Below, piece after piece: positions 9,463-19,380 of a stretch of 64,000 nt of DNA; the first letter of the stretch is position 1, and each line of letters opens with the position of its first letter. Below the pieces are notes generated by a model that was not told the origin of the DNA, ran no database searches, and saw only the letters and a list, made by a program, of their open reading frames with translations. The stretch is from the NCBI GenBank assembly GCA_019155205.2, contig JAHNZQ020000181.1, forward strand, positions 1,686,662-1,750,661, given 5' to 3'. This stretch comes from Gracilaria vermiculophylla (taxonomy: Eukaryota; Rhodophyta; Florideophyceae; Gracilariales; Gracilariaceae). The translations under genes were made by a program, and so were the position numbers.

Positions 9463-11338
9463 TGCATCATCTCGTGCTTTATTCTCCCAGTCTCAACTAA
9501 ATGCCCAACCGCATTGGTGTATGTATATATAGAACCTACGTCTTGGGAGAAAGAGAGCCATTTTCCAGTGCATTGGGATCAATGTTCGGATAAATCCTCA
9601 TGGGCATCAATAATGTCCCTGTGCCGGACTCCCCGTTCAGCTGAGAGAACGAATCCATGACATACCGTCCCAACCTCACGCTGCAGGGGGTGCGTTTTGG
9701 CTGGCATGTTTTTTTTTGGTATACGAGTCACTTGCACATGTTCTGCGCGAGATATGAACGTTTTCCGCAGAGATGCCGCGTAGCCTTCCACGACTCGTTT
9801 TCATTCGTGTCAGGAACATTTGTCATCTAGATTGAGATTTGATCTGGGTCATTAATCGAAGGCTTTTTCTACTCAATAACAAGGCGTTTGCACGTTTGGG
9901 GAAATGTGTTTGCCCAGTACTTTCATATGGAAAAGATATCAACTTTAGTCATTCAAAACATTTTACGTGAAGGATGAAATGCAAAAAAAAAAAAAAACCA
10001 GGTTATCGTTGATGAAGGGATAAGATCACCGTTGGGAATGTAGTCAGCTTTGACACAATTAACTGTGCCTCGTGTACGGCACGGAGCGGACGAGGTTAAA
10101 ATGATTTTATGCTCCTTGCACATTGTTTTCGTTATTGTGGGCCTACCTCATCCAGTTTCGTGCCAATACTGATTTGGTTCATGGCGTTTCTACCATGCCG
10201 CCTACAGGATTCGGGTTCACTGAAGAAGCCGACCTGGCTCATCACGAGCAAAACTAGGATGCTCCGGGACGTGGGCGTGTTTGGGTTTCGATTGTGCCAT
10301 GTCATGAAGCTTGGCGCCGCACACGGTGTCGATGTGGCCATTTGGCACAGCAATGAAAAAATGAGTGCATAACATACTCTACAACAGGGAAAAAGACAAA
10401 GGACCAGTGAAACACTCCGGGTCAAGCTGACATCAATTTACAAGTTGTATTTGTTTCAAGAACTTACGTTTCAGAGTTTTGAAGTCGTGAACGTCCACTA
10501 GCTAGTGGACGCTCTTGTTAAGAAAGGCCCTGAGGTCGACGGCCTTTTGATGCACAACTCAATACGATGTGCGTTCTGCGCTTCATGAAGCTTCGAAATC
10601 CATCACGGAGGTGCGAGACCTCAAAACCGCCAAGTTTCGGGAATATCTTTTCTTGCCTTCCTTGACGCTTAGAAGCCCCATGACATCTCTTGCTTCCTTC
10701 GCTTTTGTCGAATTTCAACGAGGTGCCTTTTGGATTCTTGAATTGTCCCGCGGTTTCGTCGTGGAATTTATTCTCGTTACGCAGAGAACGCGTCTCTTGG
10801 CAGTGGCCAATTGAGTTTTCTAAGAAGAACGACATTCGCTTGAACCAGTAAAATATGTCTTAGCCATCTGAAAGCCAAGACGAGGGTCTACAACTCTGGT
10901 CTTTTCGTTTAACCCGGTCTTCTGGCACTGTAAATTCAATTTCTCGGTTCCGCTTCTGAAGCGGATTGTAGCATAATTGCATTCTCACATGAGCAAAGCA
11001 CGAACGGCGATTAGACAGGATGAGGAAAAGCCATCAGAACATTCGCTCTTTTTACAAGCTCGCCTATCTTGAGCTTGGATTACCGGATGCAGGATCATGT
11101 GTCACATAAAACTAAACAACATTTAATTAATGTTTATTTCATCGAATTAATAACAAATGTGCATAGTGCGGGTGTGCGTTGCGTTGCGTCTCGTCTGTTT
11201 CAAGTGCGTCAGGGAGATTGCTCGCGAAATGCCGCATCGAGGCCAGCAACAGCTGGCCTCGGCGTCCCCGCGCCAGATACAACGGGTTGCACATTTACTC
11301 TCCCCCCGCTGCACATTGACCTGCACAGCGATACCGCC
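9463..11338. other. Intergenic region; no gene recognised
   Basis: Contains short frames on both strands without recognisable products. A perfect 20-bp palindrome lies at 10492-10511. An A run (about 9986-9999) is present. It holds the 3' UTR of the upstream gene and the promoter of the gene starting at 11339. Confidence 0.5.
10492..10511. repeat. Perfect 20-bp palindrome
   Basis: The left half CGTCCACTAG is followed directly by its exact reverse complement, with no loop. A second short inverted pair (AAGGCC / GGCCTT) lies about 15-35 bp to the right. It could be a dimeric-protein binding site or a cruciform; function unknown. Confidence 0.6.
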
Positions 11339-12346
11339 ATGGGCACGCATGCTTTCCCATTACCAGTAGCGCAGAAACAAGAAACGTTCTCGTTGCGAAC
11401 GCAGAATCAACGCTTGTCTTTTGCCATCTATCCGTCGATAAATGCCCCGAAGCATTTCTGCAGTGGGGCGAGCTCTTCTCTCGTCAGCCCTCGCGGTCCA
11501 TGCTTTCTTTTTTCCAGAAGAAAACGAAGAGGAATTCGGTGCACGAATGCTTGTCAGAAGCTGTTGATGGTGGCCGAAAGCGAGGATACCCACATTTCCC
11601 GAGCCTTGGAGTCGGACATCAAAGAGTACCTCGACAGCCTTCCGGAGGAGGTTTCTAATCCGCTATCGTATGTTAATCTGGGAAAAGAAGGAAGGATTGA
11701 CCTTGTCCCACGCATCATTGACGCCGGGGGTTATATCGAGGTCTCAAAGCGATTAGGCATTCCGGTAGACGAAGCGCAATTTTTACCGCCGCCCACCGTG
11801 TCCGAGAGTGGACTATTCAAACCATTTTTGGAACCACAAGATCCGGGCGCGTCGATTGCAATCGGAAAAAGCCTAGAAGACAGGATGAAAAGCATCGACG
11901 AGCCTGGCAAACAGAGTAGTTTTCCAAGATCCGTGCCGTCGTCCCCCAAGCTCCGAACCATTGACGCGGTACCGTCAGCAGCCGAACTCGTGGAGCTCAA
12001 CGAACAGATTTTGCCTCCTGTGGTCGATGAAGTGTCCGTACACGGCGAGAATTTATCCTTGACGGGACCCATGCGAGTGGGTCTGCTAATTTTGACGACC
12101 ATTGCTGCCCTTGGTTTCGGAAAGGCAAGCCATGGCACGCTAAATCCAAGCATTATCCAAGTCTCTCAATCCGCTGCCTGTGGGTTGACGCTTGCTCATT
12201 CTCTGTTAGCGCTCTACAGTGCTTTCTTGGTCGCACCAAGGATGCGTCGTAGTTCCAGTGTTTGGTTCATCAAAGTTCTTCTCGGGGGACCTCTTGCTGT
12301 TGTGGAGCTGCGGTCTCTTGGGAGTGCCGATGTATCCACGAGATAG
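11339..12346 (+). CDS. Predicted plastid membrane protein of unknown function
   Basis: 335 codons from an ATG in excellent context (ACCGCCATGG); the open frame upstream lacks a better start. Residues 1-80 are Ser/Arg/Pro-rich with almost no acids and end in a basic patch (FSRRKRRGIR), typical of a plastid transit peptide. Around residue 125 the segment DLVPRIIDAGGYIEVSKRLGIP resembles a short helical motif that I associate with plant and algal plastid proteins (from memory, unverified). The C-terminus has two likely membrane segments (VGLLILTTIAALGFGKA and an AACGLTLAHSLLALYSAFLVA stretch) and a third hydrophobic stretch (VLLGGPLAVV). I do not recognise the family. The gene converges with the GT8 gene. 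Confidence 0.75.
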   Translation: MGTHAFPLPVAQKQETFSLRTQNQRLSFAIYPSINAPKHFCSGASSSLVSPRGPCFLFSRRKRRGIRCTNACQKLLMVAESEDTHISRALESDIKEYLDSLPEEVSNPLSYVNLGKEGRIDLVPRIIDAGGYIEVSKRLGIPVDEAQFLPPPTVSESGLFKPFLEPQDPGASIAIGKSLEDRMKSIDEPGKQSSFPRSVPSSPKLRTIDAVPSAAELVELNEQILPPVVDEVSVHGENLSLTGPMRVGLLILTTIAALGFGKASHGTLNPSIIQVSQSAACGLTLAHSLLALYSAFLVAPRMRRSSSVWFIKVLLGGPLAVVELRSLGSADVSTR

Positions 12347-12878
12347 GGTGCAGCACGGTCTCGAGCCCAAGGATCGTGCACAAAACTCAGCAAAAGAGCC
12401 ACTGCGGCCCTTATCCACACGACAATCGGACACACACAAGTATGGCGAAAAACGTGAGCCAGTTCTAGTGAAGGTAGGGAGAGATAGAGAGGTAAAGGCA
12501 TGACCTTTATCTGTATTTATATTGTTATTAAGCCACACAAATCATAAACCGATTCGTGAACCACTCAAAACAAAGTCAACATTGTCGAGAACGATCTTTT
12601 ACAGATAACCCAGGATCAGATTGGATAAGCTTTCGGGGCCCTTGCTAATCAAGGCCCTAAATGTTTGCGGTGCACGTGGGTAGAACTTCAAGCGATGAAT
12701 GTTATCTTGAAGAACAGCTTACTATACACACGGATTTCCCAAGACAAACTGTATCTACACATACGACTCGATTGCCGACATTCATAAGCAGCTTTTGCGC
12801 GAAAACGTGTGAAACTACACTGAACTCGAATGATATTGGCATGTGTATTCCAGCCCAGTCGGTGCGAGGAGAGACGCC
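12347..12878. other. Spacer between convergent genes
   Basis: 532 bp between two stop codons. It must hold both 3' UTRs and polyadenylation sites. AT-rich around 12500-12560 and 12720-12850. No gene seen. Confidence 0.6.
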
Positions 12879-14375
12879 TCATGAAAGGGTTTTGTGCACA
12901 GAGTCAATATCCTGGACCGCGCGGGTACACGTCTTCGTGATATCGACGAGCATCATCAAGGTGAGGAGTAGCTGTGACGCAACCACAATAACGAGAAACA
13001 CGGCACGACCCCATATCGAAGAAAACTTGATATTCCACATGATGAAGATCCAGACAACCAAGTAAACTGCATCTGCACACGACCATATAACTATTCTCTT
13101 GACATATTTGGCGAAATCCGCTTTGAGGTTCTTTAATCTTGAATCAGAGAGCGTCGAAGGCGTCTGCGCCAAGCATAATGCGCCGATGAGGAGCAAGACC
13201 GAAGAGGTACAGAGCGCTCTAACATGGGCAAAGGAAAAGAACGCCTGAAGCGGGGGCGTTGTTGTTGGAACGAGTCTCACTGAAATTATGACGGTAACAA
13301 GCCAGGAAACGAAGCCCATCATCGACAAATAAAAAGAGTTTGTTCGAGGCAAGAATCTGGGGAACGGCAATCGCGAGATGGCCTTGAGAGCCTTGCCTGT
13401 CCACGGCGACGACTCGAACGTGACGAACAAGTTTGACAGCCAGACGTAAGCGACAAGAGCCGATATGACGGCGAAGGCGTTCATGCGCATGTGAGTAACA
13501 AGATCGGTTTCCAGTTGGCGGCGGTACTTGTACCACGCCCAACTGAGATCGAAAACAGCGTAGCCCCACCAGATCCACGGCTTCATAAACGGGGGACCCA
13601 ACCACTCCACGTCGCGAGCAGGTCCGCACACCGGGTTTTTCTCGAACGTGAACGACAGTCTGTTGTAGTACGAGCTGTGGTCGGTGTGGAACGAGAAGGG
13701 GAACCTGCCAAACGACTCGTTGACCATTGATTTGCCCAGGCGAAACAGAGGGGCGCGCGCCATTTGCGGGTAGTATGAGTTGAGAAAGCCTTGATCGCCG
13801 CCGTCATACGACGGGGTGTGCGGCAAAACGCTGACCATGTGGCGGTACAAGGTGGCATTTGGGGTGACCAGCATGAAGCCGGCGTTGAAGTAGCACGGGT
13901 TGAGAAAGGTGGCGCAGAGGCGGGCGCAAGAAAACAGGGGCGATAGATCTTGCAGCACCATGGAGTCGGCATCGATGAACAGCACTCGCTGGTATTGGGT
14001 CAAGTTGAAGATGGCGAGCTTGGTCATGACGTGGCCGAACCTGGGGTGAAACTTGGGCGACCGCGAGTACGGAGTGTCAACGGGCGGAACGCGGATGACG
14101 CGGATGCCGTCGCTCTCGAGGAGTTTGATGTTGGCCTCAGACGTGTGTGCAGTTTGCAGCACAACGCGGTCCCTCACTTGGCGCGAGTCGGGGCTGTTGA
14201 TTAGCAGGGACTTCATCATGACGCGGATCGGCAGCGTGTACGTGTTGCCGTACAAGAGGGAGACATACGCCTCAGGGGTGTATTCGACGAGGTCGGAGGC
14301 GCACGACGGCGGCGGCACGACGCACAGCACGACGAGCGCGAGCACCGCGCTGGACGCGACGGCGAAGCGGAGCAT
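12879..14375 (-). CDS. GT8 glycosyltransferase with C-terminal membrane domain, IPUT1/PGSIP6-like
   Basis: 498 codons; the ATG at 14375 is chosen because it is followed at once by a signal peptide (residues 1-26, ending PPPSCA). Residues 35-290 are a glycogenin-type GT8 domain: AYVSLLYGNTYTLPIRVMMKSL at the start, the metal-binding DAD at 135-137 (RVLFIDADSMV), and GGDQGFLNSYY at 192-202. A PPFMKPWIWW segment near 261-270 follows. Several membrane segments fill residues 300-490. A GT8 domain plus polytopic C-terminus is the layout of plant inositol phosphorylceramide glucuronosyltransferase, which acts in the Golgi on glycosylated sphingolipids. The family match is fairly sure; the exact sugar donor and acceptor are inference. 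Confidence 0.85.
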   Translation of the reverse strand: MLRFAVASSAVLALVVLCVVPPPSCASDLVEYTPEAYVSLLYGNTYTLPIRVMMKSLLINSPDSRQVRDRVVLQTAHTSEANIKLLESDGIRVIRVPPVDTPYSRSPKFHPRFGHVMTKLAIFNLTQYQRVLFIDADSMVLQDLSPLFSCARLCATFLNPCYFNAGFMLVTPNATLYRHMVSVLPHTPSYDGGDQGFLNSYYPQMARAPLFRLGKSMVNESFGRFPFSFHTDHSSYYNRLSFTFEKNPVCGPARDVEWLGPPFMKPWIWWGYAVFDLSWAWYKYRRQLETDLVTHMRMNAFAVISALVAYVWLSNLFVTFESSPWTGKALKAISRLPFPRFLPRTNSFYLSMMGFVSWLVTVIISVRLVPTTTPPLQAFFSFAHVRALCTSSVLLLIGALCLAQTPSTLSDSRLKNLKADFAKYVKRIVIWSCADAVYLVVWIFIMWNIKFSSIWGRAVFLVIVVASQLLLTLMMLVDITKTCTRAVQDIDSVHKTLS

Positions 14376-15015
14376 TTCCGGACGCGCGCGACGCGAGCAG
14401 GCACGATCGCGATTCGCGACGGAGGGCGGCGGAGCGCATGGGCGGCACGCGAGCAAGGCGCACGTCGGCGCGCGGTGCGGCGGAGGGCCGGCCACTGTCC
14501 GAGGTTCGCGCAAGCGCACGCGCACGACGGGCCGCGCGCGTGTACCGCACTGACGACGCCCAACGTGTCGCGCTCAATAAACAAGCGCCGCGCCGCTTCG
14601 CACACGCCTGCGCCCACCTCCGATGCTGGTGGCCGCGTCGCACCGCTCCGTCGCATGTCTACCCTTCGTACATGTTGGCCGCCACCAACTCGCAGGCGCC
14701 CTCACGCGCCCCATCCGCCGCGTTGATCCGCTCACCCTGGCTGCGCAGCGCGCCATCAATGACTTGCTTCCCAAATTACAACGCAGAGTGAAGGTAACGG
14801 AACAGCGCCGCATGCGCACCGCGTTGATGTCACCTCTCTCTTGCTACCAAATCGCCATCGCTCCGCTCACGTCCCTCACGCACCATCGCCCCACGGCGCC
14901 CGTCGGCACCGTCTCGCCCATCAAGTGACGCCAATCATCAGCTTTGAGCATTTTTTTCTTTACATATCTACACCGCTTGCACTGCAGCAACAAAAAGGCA
15001 CCATCCCTTCATCCG
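14376..15015. other. GC-rich promoter region of the GT8 gene and 3' region of the Ssn6-like gene
   Basis: 640 bp between the GT8 start and the stop of the next minus-strand gene. Positions 14376-14660 are very GC- and CpG-rich; the rest is moderate. Open frames here are composition artefacts. No TATA box was identified. Confidence 0.5.
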
Positions 15016-18000
15016 CTACGTTGCGCTGCTGCGAATCTCAGCCCGACCTGGCTTGTCGTCCTTGCCCAACTCGCTTCCACTCCTCACATTTACACTGCCT
15101 GCGTTCAGTCTCCCCTTCATCGATTCGCCGTTTGACACAAGCTCTATCCGCTTTTCGTCCCGCGAACTTTTGCCGTGTGGCGCACCTTCAACGTTGTCAT
15201 CCTCATCTTTTCTCAGCGCCTCACCTCTCCCACGTGAGCTTTGCGCCTCTTGTCTGCTCATGCTTCTCGTCAATGAGTCGCTCGACGACTGCCGACTTTG
15301 AACAGATACAGCCGCTGATCGCAGAGCAGCAGGCGCCGTGCTGCGATTCCCGTCCGCCACGGCATGTCTTCCAGAAGTGCCCACCCCGGTCGATGAACGC
15401 GAAGCAGTCAAATTCATTCGCTCACTTCGAAACGAAGGCAACGGTGTGTTTGCCGGCAACTGTGACGCTTCGCTCAACTTTGACTTTGAGTTCGACAACC
15501 GTGGCAGGTTCACAACCTGCGATGACATTGCTACTTTGCCCGATTCCTCAGCTTCTGTACTTCCATTTTCTTTTGAACCCGAAACTTCCATGTCTGAAAA
15601 AGATGCACTTCGGGATGCTCCCTTGTCACTTTTCATTTTTCTTAACGACGACAACTCGTTGGTCAACATGCCTTTAGACCTATCTTTGCCTCTCTGCTCT
15701 TCTTTCATCAGCCGCACACCTTTTTCGTGTTTATCTCCATTCTGACTTTCATGTAAACGAGGCCGCTTCGCAGTTCTCCCCGAATCTTCCTTTGGCATCT
15801 CGTCTCTCTTTGAACAAATACTCCCATCTCGCCTACCAAGATTAGGAACACTAGGAGATCGTAGTCTCTCGCCGCGTCTTTCATACGGAGGAGCGCTCGG
15901 CGACCGCATCCTCTCTTCTCTCCCAGATGCTTTGATGTTCGTCATCTCCTGGTCCGTTTTCAGAGCGGGAGAGGATCGATGCATACCGAATGTCGGTTTG
16001 TTGTTCGATGCATGTTCAACCTTTCGCCGAGGTCCTCCATCTCCCGTTCGTTTAGGTGATGGCATACGTGCTTTCCCACTGTGAAGTTCCTCGTCATCCA
16101 TACGGGACTTCACTTCTTCCCGTGTTGTGCTACGTCTTTCCTTTTCCATGGCGCTCTTTCCATCACCCCCGTGACTAATCCGAGATGAAAGAGCGGGCAG
16201 CACAGGAAGCGATGATGGCGAGGGGACCGAATCAACCTGACCTCCATAGCCGTGGGACGGAATTCGAATTGCTCTAAAGGTTGGCAATTGATTTTGTCTC
16301 GGAGCACGAGGAGATCGATGGCCATGCACGTTACTTGCGCTATCACTCACTCTTCTCGTCGGCAGAGGAGAAGCAAGTGAAGATGGTACAGCAACGATAT
16401 CGACCGGTGTTCGAGGACCATGTGCAACCACTTTGCTGAACTTGGTAAGGGATGAAGTCAGCCCAAAACCAGGTTGGTTCCCGCCACCACTATCTTTTGA
16501 GGCCTGTGGGGAAGCGCTGCCCCTTGCAGAAGGTCCACGAGACGATAACGGTGGGAGAGGAGCTATGTTCGGGCCGTTTCCCATAGAAGTGGACACAGAA
16601 TGAAGCTGTTTCCCGTTATTAACCCCAGAGTTTGGGGGAAGTGAATTATGATTCCTTTTCGCCGACCCCCTTGGCGAGTGGTTAGCATTAGATTCTTCTC
16701 GTGTCTTTTCGTCGTTCTCGTCATCAACTGAATTTGTGTTCGTAGGCTTCTCCGAAGATGATCCGTCCGGCGAAACTGACCTCGTTGGCATCATATGTCC
16801 ATTGTGGCTGCTGGACCCAGATCTTTGATCTCTTTCCCGTTTTGGAGAACCACCCGTCTTTCGAACTCTTTCGTCTGATGATTCGGTTGACTTGCCGTCT
16901 TGATCAGACAATATAATACGTTTCGATCGAACTCCATTTGGTTCATCGCGGGCTGCGCCATGTACGGGAGAAGAAGGCTCACGCTCGGTGCCATCCCTTT
17001 GACCCTGCTCCCCAGCAGAGCCAGTCATCCTCTGGGACGCACTCAAGTCAGCACCCGGGGAACGTTCTTTTCTGACAGTGGCGTTGTTTAACTGCGACAC
17101 CTTGAGCGCTCGAGATTTAACGGGTATATTTTCTCGGGACTGAAAATTCTCGCCACGTCCAAAACGAGTTGGGCTGTTGTCCTGGCCCCGTTGTCTTCCC
17201 TGCTCATTTTCATCGGTACGATCCGATCTTCGTTGACATTCGTCAAGTTCCGGCATGCGACCGTTAGCGACCTGTCTTTGTGCCTCGACTTGAACTGCGG
17301 CAGACAACGTCGTTGCGTGCCGAAGAGGCGGTAGTTTCTGCATTTGTGGCAAGGCTTGCCTCTGTGACAGAGTATTGGGCTGTCGCGGCAAGCCCTGTGG
17401 ATCAGAGTGCTCGCCCCCGTGAACCACAGGAATGCGGGGTGGCAGTGGCTGAGCATCCCCGGCAGAAACACCAGCGGATGGCTGCTCATGGCCTTCAGAG
17501 CCGTGTGGAGGTTGAGGTAGTTGAGCTCCTGCTGAGAGTTTTCCTTGTGCAGAAGTATGCGAAAGCCTTGGTAACTGTATTCGTGAATGCTGCGTTTGTT
17601 GTTGCGGTTGCGACGCTTGTTCGGCAGGCAACGACTGATACGCAAGCGGTTTGAGTTGGGGGTGTGGCACAGCCGCTGAGGGATGCATCGGAGCGCCGTA
17701 ATGACCATGGGGAGCAGCATGCTGAGGCGCTGAAACAGGCATGGGAGAAGGCTGTTGTGGGGACGCCAGAGGTCGAGATAAATGATGACCCGGTGACATC
17801 AAGGCATGAGGGGTTTGCTGCCCCGTTGACGACAATGGCACTGGCATTGAGTTTCGCTGATGCTGCAAGAAGCCATTTGGGGGAACAGGAGCAGTCATGT
17901 TTGGGTGGCGCATGGGCGGTATAGGGCCCATTTCAACTGAAGCACCCCGTTCCTGAATTCCCTCCATGTTCGCACTACCTTGCAAAGAGGGAATTTGGCG

Positions 18001-19380
18001 CGACTGGCGCTGGGAGGGTTGCGTAGCAGGTTGGTGGTGAGCGAGCTTCTGCTGAGGGAGTGAGTCGCGCATTTGATGCCTGGACGGGCCAATGGATCGA
18101 TTAAGAGGATTCATATGTCCCTGAGTGACATTGTGCATGTCCGGCTGCATTTGAATAGGCGGTGGCTGCGTAGTTTGCGGTTGCTGTGACGTTGAATGCG
18201 CCTGCTGGTTGGCTGCACTACTTTCTAACTCTCTCAGACGCTCGGTAATCTGCGTGTTATCCGGCGCCAACCTAGCAGCCTGTCTGTAGGCGTGAATGGC
18301 ATCCGTTCTTTGTTCACAGCTTTCATAAAGTGTTCCGAGATCATACCAAACTTCAGAAACGTAGGGGTTGATTCCAATAGCGCGAGTATAGGCATCCATG
18401 GCGTCTCGACGCTGCTGCATCTGGTAATACAAGACGCCGATAGAGCACCAAAAGGTGGCATTTTGAGAGTCTCTATAAACAGCTTGTTGATAGGCGTTGT
18501 AAGCTTGACGAAACTCGCCCAATGACATGTGTACCCTGCCCAGCAGGTACCACGTCTGGGCGTGACTGGGATCGTATTCCGTTGACTGACGTAGCAAGTG
18601 AATGGCTTCTGCAGAGTTATTATTGTGACTATGTTCAAGCCATCCATAGTTTTGCAAAGTCTTTGGGTGTTTGGGATTTTCTTTGAGCGCCTGTTTATAC
18701 ATTTCGATGGCGGAATTAGGATCGCGTTTGAGTTCATGTACATGGCCAATTTGATACCAACCGTCCGCACGGGTGAGAGGGGGAGGAGGATTCCAAGCAA
18801 CTACCACTCTATTAAAGTACTTGAGCGCTTCATCAAATTTCTGTTGCTCCTTGTAGATGATGCCAATACAAAAGCACACCTCGTCCACTCTCTCAAAGTC
18901 GGGTGAGATGGAGAGAACGGCAAGAAAGGCCTCCAAGGCATTATCAAGGTTGCCGTAGCGGTCGTACAGGAGGCCAATGCCGTACCAAAGGTTTGGGCAC
19001 CGCGGGTTTGGCATATTGCTTAGGGCATTCTGATAGGCCAGGTAGGCTTTTTGCAGATCGTCGATCATGACAAAACAGTGGGCGAGCACAGCCCAAGTAT
19101 CGCCGCTGGAGTCGTCAGCGGAAATTGCGCGCTGCAGGTAGTTAATAGCTTCGTGGTAGCACTCCTTCTTCGCCAAAACGGCGCCGGCTTGCGTCATTGC
19201 GCGCACGTTGTTCGGGTTGACGGCTAGGACGCGCTCAAAGGCGTTGAGAGCTCTTTCGCGATCACGCATGGTGGACTGCAGCACGCCGATGCGAAACCAT
19301 ACGGCTTCTTTTGCGGCGGATAAACGGTTGGTCAAGTTGGCATCGACCTGAAAGGGGTTGTTTGGCGGGTAGTCCACCAT
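15016..19380 (-). CDS. SSN6: Cyc8/Ssn6-like TPR general transcription corepressor
   Basis: 1454 codons, start at 19380 (context AAAATGG). Residues 20-390 hold about ten consecutive tetratricopeptide repeats (for example NVRAMTQAGAVLAKKECYHE, TWAVLAHCFVMIDDLQKAY, LWYGIGLLYDRYGNLDNALE) with the FWCSIGVLYYQMQQRRDAMDAY and VWYDLGTLYESCEQRTDA pattern typical of Ssn6. The order and spacing match fungal Cyc8/Ssn6, which pairs with Tup1 to repress transcription by recruiting deacetylases. Residues 390-650 are Gln/Pro/His-rich. The remaining ~800 residues are Ser/Arg/Glu-rich, charged and probably disordered, with many SP sites. The long tail is poorly conserved by nature. No intron is seen. Confidence 0.9.
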   Translation of the reverse strand: MVDYPPNNPFQVDANLTNRLSAAKEAVWFRIGVLQSTMRDRERALNAFERVLAVNPNNVRAMTQAGAVLAKKECYHEAINYLQRAISADDSSGDTWAVLAHCFVMIDDLQKAYLAYQNALSNMPNPRCPNLWYGIGLLYDRYGNLDNALEAFLAVLSISPDFERVDEVCFCIGIIYKEQQKFDEALKYFNRVVVAWNPPPPLTRADGWYQIGHVHELKRDPNSAIEMYKQALKENPKHPKTLQNYGWLEHSHNNNSAEAIHLLRQSTEYDPSHAQTWYLLGRVHMSLGEFRQAYNAYQQAVYRDSQNATFWCSIGVLYYQMQQRRDAMDAYTRAIGINPYVSEVWYDLGTLYESCEQRTDAIHAYRQAARLAPDNTQITERLRELESSAANQQAHSTSQQPQTTQPPPIQMQPDMHNVTQGHMNPLNRSIGPSRHQMRDSLPQQKLAHHQPATQPSQRQSRQIPSLQGSANMEGIQERGASVEMGPIPPMRHPNMTAPVPPNGFLQHQRNSMPVPLSSTGQQTPHALMSPGHHLSRPLASPQQPSPMPVSAPQHAAPHGHYGAPMHPSAAVPHPQLKPLAYQSLPAEQASQPQQQTQHSRIQLPRLSHTSAQGKLSAGAQLPQPPHGSEGHEQPSAGVSAGDAQPLPPRIPVVHGGEHSDPQGLPRQPNTLSQRQALPQMQKLPPLRHATTLSAAVQVEAQRQVANGRMPELDECQRRSDRTDENEQGRQRGQDNSPTRFGRGENFQSRENIPVKSRALKVSQLNNATVRKERSPGADLSASQRMTGSAGEQGQRDGTEREPSSPVHGAARDEPNGVRSKRIILSDQDGKSTESSDERVRKTGGSPKRERDQRSGSSSHNGHMMPTRSVSPDGSSSEKPTNTNSVDDENDEKTREESNANHSPRGSAKRNHNSLPPNSGVNNGKQLHSVSTSMGNGPNIAPLPPLSSRGPSARGSASPQASKDSGGGNQPGFGLTSSLTKFSKVVAHGPRTPVDIVAVPSSLASPLPTRRVSDSASNVHGHRSPRAPRQNQLPTFRAIRIPSHGYGGQVDSVPSPSSLPVLPALSSRISHGGDGKSAMEKERRSTTREEVKSRMDDEELHSGKARMPSPKRTGDGGPRRKVEHASNNKPTFGMHRSSPALKTDQEMTNIKASGREERMRSPSAPPYERRGERLRSPSVPNLGRRDGSICSKRDEMPKEDSGRTAKRPRLHESQNGDKHEKGVRLMKEEQRGKDRSKGMLTNELSSLRKMKSDKGASRSASFSDMEVSGSKENGSTEAEESGKVAMSSQVVNLPRLSNSKSKLSEASQLPANTPLPSFRSERMNLTASRSSTGVGTSGRHAVADGNRSTAPAALRSAAVSVQSRQSSSDSLTRSMSRQEAQSSRGRGEALRKDEDDNVEGAPHGKSSRDEKRIELVSNGESMKGRLNAGSVNVRSGSELGKDDKPGRAEIRSSAT

